A program made the translations under genes and the position numbers. The notes under the pieces were generated by a model. That model was not told the origin of the DNA. It worked only from the letters and a program-made list of their open reading frames with translations, and searched no databases. This document shows, piece by piece, positions 58,275 through 64,000 of a DNA stretch of 64,000 bases. Within the stretch, counting starts at the first letter, position 1; each line of letters begins with the position of its first letter. The DNA lies in the NCBI RefSeq assembly GCF_000711695.1, contig NW_013546990.1, positions 62,001 through 126,000 on the forward strand, written 5' to 3'. The DNA is from Tilletiaria anomala UBC 951. Taxonomy: Eukaryota > Basidiomycota > Exobasidiomycetes > Georgefischeriales > Tilletiariaceae.

Positions 58275-60473
58275 ATGTCAGCCATCACGCACCTGCTGCA
58301 CCAGCTGCCTGCACGCGCCCTGCAGCGCATCCTTGAGTTCTGCGCCAGCGTGTACGACGCGCATGCATTTTGCCACACGACCAAGCAGCTGCGCCAACGT
58401 ATCCAGCATGCTGTCTCCTTGCGCGCGCTGGCGCAGCGCTTTGCCCGCGCTCCGCACCTAAGCCCGCTCTTCCCTGGCCGCCTGCTCGACCTGTCCGGCT
58501 TTGGCGAGATGCCGTACATTGCCGGAGACGTCGCGTGGGCGTTCAACCTACGCACGAGCGAGCTCCAGCTCTACGACCTCGCCGACAACATCTTCCTCCG
58601 CATCGACCTCGCACACATCCTCCCAGAGCTCGAGCTGCTCGTCAACGACTTTACCGGTACCCTCGCCCACTCAGAGAACCACACTTGCTGGGTCCTTGCG
58701 CGCGACGACCTCCTCAGCGCTCTGTACGTCCCCGGCAGCCTTCGCGCCGGTGCGCGGCCCGAGACACTCCGCAAGCAGTTTGACCCGCCCATCCAGCACC
58801 CTGACGGCCACTCTGCCAGCGTCGTCGTCGCTCCTAGCGGAGAGTACATTGTCGTCGCCGACTGGACTTCGCTCCGCGTCGTCCAGGTTTGCAGGGCTGC
58901 CCACAAAGTCAGTGACGAAGAGGTTGGCGAGGCGCGATTTACGCCGCCACCAGCAGCATCCGCAGGGGTTGCACAAAGCGAGCGCAAGCGCGCGCACGCG
59001 CACGCCCTCAGCGCTGCGTCCCACGCCAGCCCCTCCTTGCTGGTCATCAACTCACCTGGAGGAGGCCGCCTGGTGCGCCGCAAGCTCATGGTGTTGAAGG
59101 AACTGCCCGAGATGAGGCAGCGCATGGCCAAGTTTGAGGAGAGCGAGACGTTCCTCTTCATCCTCAAAGGCGACGAAGCGGACCGCTTCGAAATGGCCTT
59201 CTTCCTCGGCAACGGCCAGATGCTCCCGCCGCCCGACTGCGTCCTCAACGAGGGCACCACTGTCCAGGTTGGCGAGCGCGCCGTCCTATGCGAGACGCCC
59301 ATTACCACTGCCATCGATGAGCCCCAAAAAGCCTCCGCCGCCGCAGCACTGGTCGGCGAGGCGAGCATGGGCACCAGTGCCGCTCCGCCGAGTGAGAAAT
59401 CCCTGCTGCGCGGCGCCGTCAAGCAGCTTCACATCTGGCAGCTTGTCAGTGGCGAAGCCTTTTTGCTGCCGTTGTACCTCGGCAAATGCGCCGGCGCAAC
59501 CGCGGCGGCGGCAGGAGGAGCAAGGAGGGCGGTCTTGCAAGCAAATGGTCGGCTCGTGCTCATCCTCGGTGGACCATCGTCCAACACGCTCGTTGCACTC
59601 TACCGCACCGACACGGGCGCCGAGGTGCCGCTGCCGGCCGAGCTGAACGAGCAGCGCTCGAGCGTGGTGCACACGACCCGACATGGGATTATCATTTTCA
59701 AGCACTTCGACGCTGACTTCTCGATCTACTGCGCCTTTGACCCATGGCAGGGACATGTCGACGAGCTGTGCGTCAGTATCGCTGAGTTTGATGCCGATGC
59801 CGCCAGCGACGCCGAGCGCGACTGGTACGATGCGGGCGAGAGCATCTGTTCGCCGTGCAAGGACGCGATGTTGTGGCCAGTACAGGACCCGCAGGGTGTC
59901 GGCTGGTCGTGGATCCTCTGCTCGTCAGCGACAGGCGTGCCGAAGCTCACCAAGTTTGAGTCGACACTCGAAGACGCCGCCGACGAGGTCTTTACGCAAT
60001 TCTGTCTCGCGTGGAGCTTCCCCGGCCTCGTCCTTCTTACCGTGCGCACAGCGCACGATGTCGAAATGGCGCGCCACATCGTCCGGCGCATAGCCGATGC
60101 TAGCCCATCGCTATCCGAGGAGAGCGGCGGCAGCGGCGTCGGCTCATCCTACTTTGGCCTCGATGACGACAAGGCCGCCTTCATCACGTATGCTGGCGTC
60201 TGGTCGCCCAACACGCCTGTCGACGCTGACGGCGCGCTGCATGGCATTTGGCACCGCCTGCCCAGCACGAGCTGCGCGGAGATCGGCACGCACTGCGTCT
60301 CGTACAATGGCCGCTGGATCATCATCGGCGGCGGCGGCGGCAGCGACATGATGATCGTCGATGTCGACGAACTGCGTACCATGGGCGAGCGTCAGTGGTT
60401 CACCGACGTGCAGGAGCAGCTGCGCATGCGTGCAGGCTCCAACGCTTCCGCCCATGTCCGGTTCGCGATGTAA
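58275..60473 (+). CDS. Large intronless protein with N-terminal F-box-like motif, otherwise unrecognised
   Basis: A 732-residue single-exon protein. Residues 1-50 read like an F-box (LLHQLPARALQRILEFC, then KQLRQRI), which in other proteins binds Skp1 in SCF ubiquitin ligases. The rest has recurring strand-like blocks, such as SASVVVAPSGEYIVVADW, KQLHIWQLVSGEAFLLPLYL, RLVLILGGPSSNTLVALY and YNGRWIIIGGGGGSDMMIVD, that suggest a beta-propeller-like fold, but no WD40 or Kelch repeat is clear. Codon use is strongly GC-rich at third positions. The start 58275 places the F-box-like motif right at the N-terminus. The substrate and exact family are unknown to me. Confidence 0.78.
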   Translation: MSAITHLLHQLPARALQRILEFCASVYDAHAFCHTTKQLRQRIQHAVSLRALAQRFARAPHLSPLFPGRLLDLSGFGEMPYIAGDVAWAFNLRTSELQLYDLADNIFLRIDLAHILPELELLVNDFTGTLAHSENHTCWVLARDDLLSALYVPGSLRAGARPETLRKQFDPPIQHPDGHSASVVVAPSGEYIVVADWTSLRVVQVCRAAHKVSDEEVGEARFTPPPAASAGVAQSERKRAHAHALSAASHASPSLLVINSPGGGRLVRRKLMVLKELPEMRQRMAKFEESETFLFILKGDEADRFEMAFFLGNGQMLPPPDCVLNEGTTVQVGERAVLCETPITTAIDEPQKASAAAALVGEASMGTSAAPPSEKSLLRGAVKQLHIWQLVSGEAFLLPLYLGKCAGATAAAAGGARRAVLQANGRLVLILGGPSSNTLVALYRTDTGAEVPLPAELNEQRSSVVHTTRHGIIIFKHFDADFSIYCAFDPWQGHVDELCVSIAEFDADAASDAERDWYDAGESICSPCKDAMLWPVQDPQGVGWSWILCSSATGVPKLTKFESTLEDAADEVFTQFCLAWSFPGLVLLTVRTAHDVEMARHIVRRIADASPSLSEESGGSGVGSSYFGLDDDKAAFITYAGVWSPNTPVDADGALHGIWHRLPSTSCAEIGTHCVSYNGRWIIIGGGGGSDMMIVDVDELRTMGERQWFTDVQEQLRMRAGSNASAHVRFAM

Positions 60474-61270
60474 AGTCGGCGGCGGAGGCGGCCGCGAGCG
60501 TTAACCCTATGACATGATCGCTGGGAAGTGGGAGAAGGCGAAGTACAAAAGCATCGTTCAAGGATATTTTGGGGGCATCTTCGTGACTTGAAGCGTTGCG
60601 CACTATCTAAGCACTTCTTGCTGCTGCCGGCGTCGCGCCGCAGGGCCTTGTATTGATATCTTGCGATGATCTGGATTGGGCCGGAGCAGTGATGTAAATC
60701 AATCTAATGTGAAGGGCCGTGTCTCGCACGCCGTGTCGTCCGTTGTGCAGTCAGTCGTTTGGCAGGTCCCATCGATGGGTCACCGCCATGAGCGAGACTG
60801 CTCCGGTTCTTTCTTTTTCTGCTTACCTTTATTTCTTTCTTTTTGCGTGGCTGCGCGCGCTGAACGATCAAATAAGCAGGTCAGTCACAGCTTGAACAGC
60901 AGGAATGCATACTATCGATGATGATCTCATAATTGACGTGTTCATTGTTAACTCGCCGCAAACGTTCACAATCACATTGAAGCTTGCCATGCAACGCTCC
61001 CCATAAACATTTCAAGTGGCTCTGTGCTTTCTGCTAGTGCGTTTAGAAACAGCTGAGGGGAGGCTTGCCGCGGTCGTCTTGCGTCCGCGTCCATTTCGCC
61101 GCCTTTCACCCTAAGCAGCTCGAGCGTGGGTGATACTGCCGTGTAAGCTCCCATAAGGCTCCTACACAAAACGAGGGCGCTTTTCAGCTCGCTGCACGGA
61201 GATCGAAGCAATACGGGGCTAGGAAGCACAAGAGTACTGCGCCAAGATCGCGGAAGCACTGCAGGCCAAG
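60474..61270. other. Intergenic, no gene seen
   Basis: About 800 bp between two tandem + strand genes. A - strand frame at 60972-61259 has no motif. The right part should hold the VWA gene promoter. Confidence 0.45.
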
Positions 61271-63322
61271 ATGGCTGGACCCAGCCACGGCGGAGGGGTG
61301 TACGGGTGAGTCAAAGCGTCCTTCAGCCATCCTTGTTCCATCTTTTTTGTTAATATGTTGGAGAACAACTGCTCATGATGGACCCTATCATATCGGATCG
61401 AAAAACTATCTTTGACGCACGACACAGCATGTTCGGAGCGGTCGCCGCTCAAACGCTCGCATCGGATCCATTGACATCGTACTCGTCCCAGCCGATCAGT
61501 GCAGCCGACTTTGACATGAACACTGGCGCGGCTGACTTTGCGCCTGGAAGGGCGCTCGACTTACTCTTCATAATGGACGCCACTGGAAGCATGGGTAGCT
61601 ATATTAGAGAGGCCACCAAGAACATCGAAACGATTTGCGATAATGTAAGCCTTCCTGAACACCCCTGCGCAGTAGAGTTGACCACGTTTGCTAACCACTA
61701 CAGTTGCATTCCTGGCTCACCAGATCGTACAATCTGAGCAGCTACCAGGACCTGGCGCCTTACGCGTCGGACTGATTGCATTTCGAGATCATCCACCGCA
61801 AGATCACACGTATATTACCAAGAATTGTAAGAACGGTCGGACTCTTTAGGGCTGCGTGCGCCTTTCTCATTCGCATTGCTTTGAACATGCTTCCAGTTGG
61901 CTTTTCTAGCAATATTCAAGAGATGAAGGACAACCTCAAGCAGCTCTATGCATCGGGCGGAGGAGACGGACCCGAGGCAGTGACTGCTGCTATGAAACAA
62001 GCTGTCCAACTGGTGCATGCGAGCGTAGTTTCCTATGATTCAGATTCATTAGCTGACTGGCTATGCACGGTCATTTTGGCAGCCCTGGCGTACCCACGCA
62101 ACAAAACTGGCCGTCTTGATAGCGGACGCACCACCGCATGGCATTGGCGAGATTGGCGACGGGTTTCCGAATGGCTCGCCGGACAATGAAGACCCACTCG
62201 TTCTCGCACGACGCATGGCTGCACTCGGGATCTCGCTCTTCATGGTCGCGTGCGAGCCGGCGCTTTCAGGCTATCAGCATGCGGCGGACTTCTATCAGGG
62301 CCTCGTTCGAGTCACTGGAGGCATGTGTGTCCCGCTGACCACGGCTAGCCTGCTCAGCCATGTCATCGTCGCCGCGGCAGGAGAGGCGATGGACATGGAG
62401 CGCCTGCATAGAGACGTCGGCGATGCGGTGCTTGAGCGGCTGCGTGGACTCAGCTTGGACCAACAACAACAACAGCAGCAGCAATCAACGCAGGCTTTCG
62501 CTGCCGCTTCTGTCACGCTCGATGATGTCGCCCGAGAACTGCATGAGAAGCTGTTACTACGGAATGAGAACACCAAACAGCTCTACATTGAAAGCATATA
62601 CAGAGAGAGCGAAGGTGAGAGCTCTGTTCGAAGATGAGTCGATTTTGGCAGCACTGACATGGACTGCGCTTCGCAAGAATCGCGCCACAATATTGAGATC
62701 TGGGCCGCAGCGCCAAATTTGGAAACCGCACGGCCGCACATAAAACGAGTTGTGGGATCCAGGCTAAGCGAAAAGTATCTACAGACACGTAGGGCCGCTG
62801 CGGAGTTGAGGTCGTCCACTGCACCCTTTCCGCACCCCCGTCAACCGGTTCCAATACCATCATCGTTGTACGCCACCTCGTCAGGCTCGTCCGCCGCCTC
62901 CAGCTCACCTTCGCGCAAGGTGCTATCCGACTTTAGCTCTTTCAGTGCTACCCCTGGCATGAGCGTCAGTGCCTCCACATCGCCAACGCTTCCGCAGGGC
63001 TCGGACGCATTCCTCTCGCCGCGATCATCGATGCAGCGCGCATCGGCGGACGATGATGATGATGAGGACCCACAGGATCATAAGCCCAGCAGGCCTTTAC
63101 CCATTGCGGTCGGTTCCGATGGTGGGCTGGAAGTTGCCGGCGAGGACGGTCAGAGATTAGCGTATCGACAGGGTACAATCTCGTTAGATCAGGTAAGCAT
63201 GGAGTCATTCTAATCGACCAGTCTTCTGATGTGTGCTGACTGAATGCTGTTCATGACGTTGCGCTGTGCAAAAGGCTCGCAGACTTGCAATGCAGAGTGC
63301 ATATCGAGGGGGACTTGGGTAA
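61271..63322 (+). CDS. VWA-domain protein (VwkA-like VWA, no kinase domain)
   Basis: Exons 61271-61305, 61428-61644, 61724-61826, 61897-62012, 62083-62614, 62678-63192 and 63275-63322 give 521 residues. The VWA domain starts with [17 protein letters not shown], whose D-x-T-G-S is the metal-binding MIDAS site. It goes on with [68 protein letters not shown] and [20 protein letters not shown]. The domain most resembles the VWA part of Dictyostelium alpha-kinase VwkA and related fungal cytosolic proteins; no alpha-kinase domain follows. The C-terminal half has a polyglutamine run, an [17 protein letters not shown] block and a Ser/Pro-rich, Asp-rich tail ending [15 protein letters not shown]. Seven exons all keep the frame; the function is unknown. 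Confidence 0.86.
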
Positions 63323-63677
63323 GAACGGAATGCGGGCTTGGGCTGTGTACTGCATTTGATGGTATAAAGGATGAGCAGTTTGCACCCGCCAAAGCCAAAA
63401 TGGCCCGCCCTGATCCGACGCGAACATAAGCGCCATATACACTACCTACAAACCTTTCTTTCATTGACTGACCTCCCTTACCACTGCCATCTATCGTTGT
63501 TAGTTCATATGGGTTATCAAAGAGCAGGCGATTCTCAGCCGAGAATCGCAGAATGAACAGATCTCACAGTCTCAATCAGCTTCAAGGCTGAACATCAATG
63601 TTTGGTAACCCCCCAGAAGAAAGCCAAGTGCTTGAGCGCCCGCCAGATCGAGGCAGTGCACTCTCTTGGCAGCCGCA
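63323..63677. other. Short intergenic region with TATAAA box
   Basis: About 355 bp. TATAAA lies at 63363-63368 on the + strand, about 310 nt before the next ATG, and could serve it. A short ATG-initiated frame at 63400 ends within ten codons. Nothing else is seen. Confidence 0.4.
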
Positions 63678-63968
63678 ATGACGGACATCTCTACCACCCT
63701 CGAAGCAACAATCGATTACCACTTCGAAGTCATTCATACCCTAGGGGCGTCACAAAAGACAAAGGCTTGCGAAGGCGGCACTTCTGGCGAAGAAAAGTTC
63801 GCGTTTCAGCTGTACTGCGCGGAGCTATTGGCTGCTGAAACGGGACTTAATGATGCTCAGTTCACGCCCAGCATTAACCAAGCTGTGCGCAAGGATGCAA
63901 ATATGATTCAAGCCTGCCTGGAGTTTGAAAGGAAAGGTGTTACGGCCGTGAATACGCGCTGCATTTAG
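63678..63968 (+). CDS. Unrecognised small ORF near the window end
   Basis: A frame of 96 residues begins MTDISTTLEATIDYHFEV and ends AVNTRCI. It looks protein-like (LGASQKTKACEGG, EEKFAFQLYCAELLAAETG, INQAVRKDANMIQACLEFER), with amphipathic helices and two spaced Cys, but I recognise no family. A CTTGGCAG acceptor just upstream (63671) and GTGTTA or GTGAAT donors near the end mean it may be one exon of a longer gene that runs past the window. Confidence 0.5.
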   Translation: MTDISTTLEATIDYHFEVIHTLGASQKTKACEGGTSGEEKFAFQLYCAELLAAETGLNDAQFTPSINQAVRKDANMIQACLEFERKGVTAVNTRCI

Positions 63969-64000
63969 CAGGGCATAGCGTCAACGACACGCTGCATTTA

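Noticed and set aside
58571-59422. 283-codon - strand frame opposite the F-box-like gene
   Set aside because: The + strand frame is longer, uninterrupted and has protein-like strand patterns; the antisense frame is low-complexity.

Overview
The window reads as nuclear DNA of a basidiomycete fungus, probably a smut-related yeast-like species (Ustilaginomycotina or a close relative). This is an inference. The coding parts are GC-rich. Genes carry a few short introns, almost all with GTGAGT-like donors and many with CTGAC branch sites. Proteins have long Ser/Pro/Ala-rich disordered arms, and the gene set (full-size ABCB transporter, SCH9-type kinase, PHO88, GLO3, NOT2, DH-BAR RhoGEF, DUF4045/gelsolin protein) is fungal. 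I saw no transposon, LTR element, viral remnant, rRNA or convincing tRNA.

Layout: 1-1029 (-) KDEL receptor ERD2, C-terminus outside the window; 2316-7264 (+) full-size ABCB multidrug/STE6-type transporter; 7825-12131 (-) bZIP factor with a predicted membrane anchor; 14554-21972 (+) very large DH-BAR-SH3 RhoGEF; 22055-27830 (-) a gene in which a purine-synthesis enzyme, GAR transformylase, sits inside a gelsolin-like protein; 28290-28904 (+) NuA4 subunit EAF6; 29102-30553 (-) SARAF-like ER protein; 31299-31871 (-) HIT protein HNT1; 32979-34086 (+) E2 enzyme UBC1 with UBA domain; 35866-36078 (+) small HMG/YABBY-like protein; 36746-39100 (-) universal stress protein; 39893-41984 (-) NOT2; 42808-44975 (+) ArfGAP GLO3; 45697-47338 (+) PQ-loop protein with an 8-nt exon; 49207-49602 (+) unresolved membrane-protein fragment; 51152-53721 (-) SCH9-like C2/AGC kinase; 55824-56631 (+) PHO88/SND3; 58275-60473 (+) intronless F-box-like protein; 61271-63322 (+) VWA protein; 63678-63968 (+) unrecognised small ORF.

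Most genes are ordinary housekeeping genes without an operon-like relation. Recurring themes are the secretory pathway (ERD2, GLO3, PHO88, SARAF), the actin/Rho cortex (RhoGEF and the gelsolin fusion lie tail to tail, 82 bp apart) and chromatin/transcription (EAF6, NOT2, HMG-like, bZIP).

The two most unusual items are the in-frame GAR transformylase-gelsolin fusion and the bZIP factor with a transmembrane segment and a long C-terminal tail, an ATF6/CREB3-like layout. Gene models were spliced by eye from frame continuity, GT/AG sites and family conservation. Starts are the least certain part.
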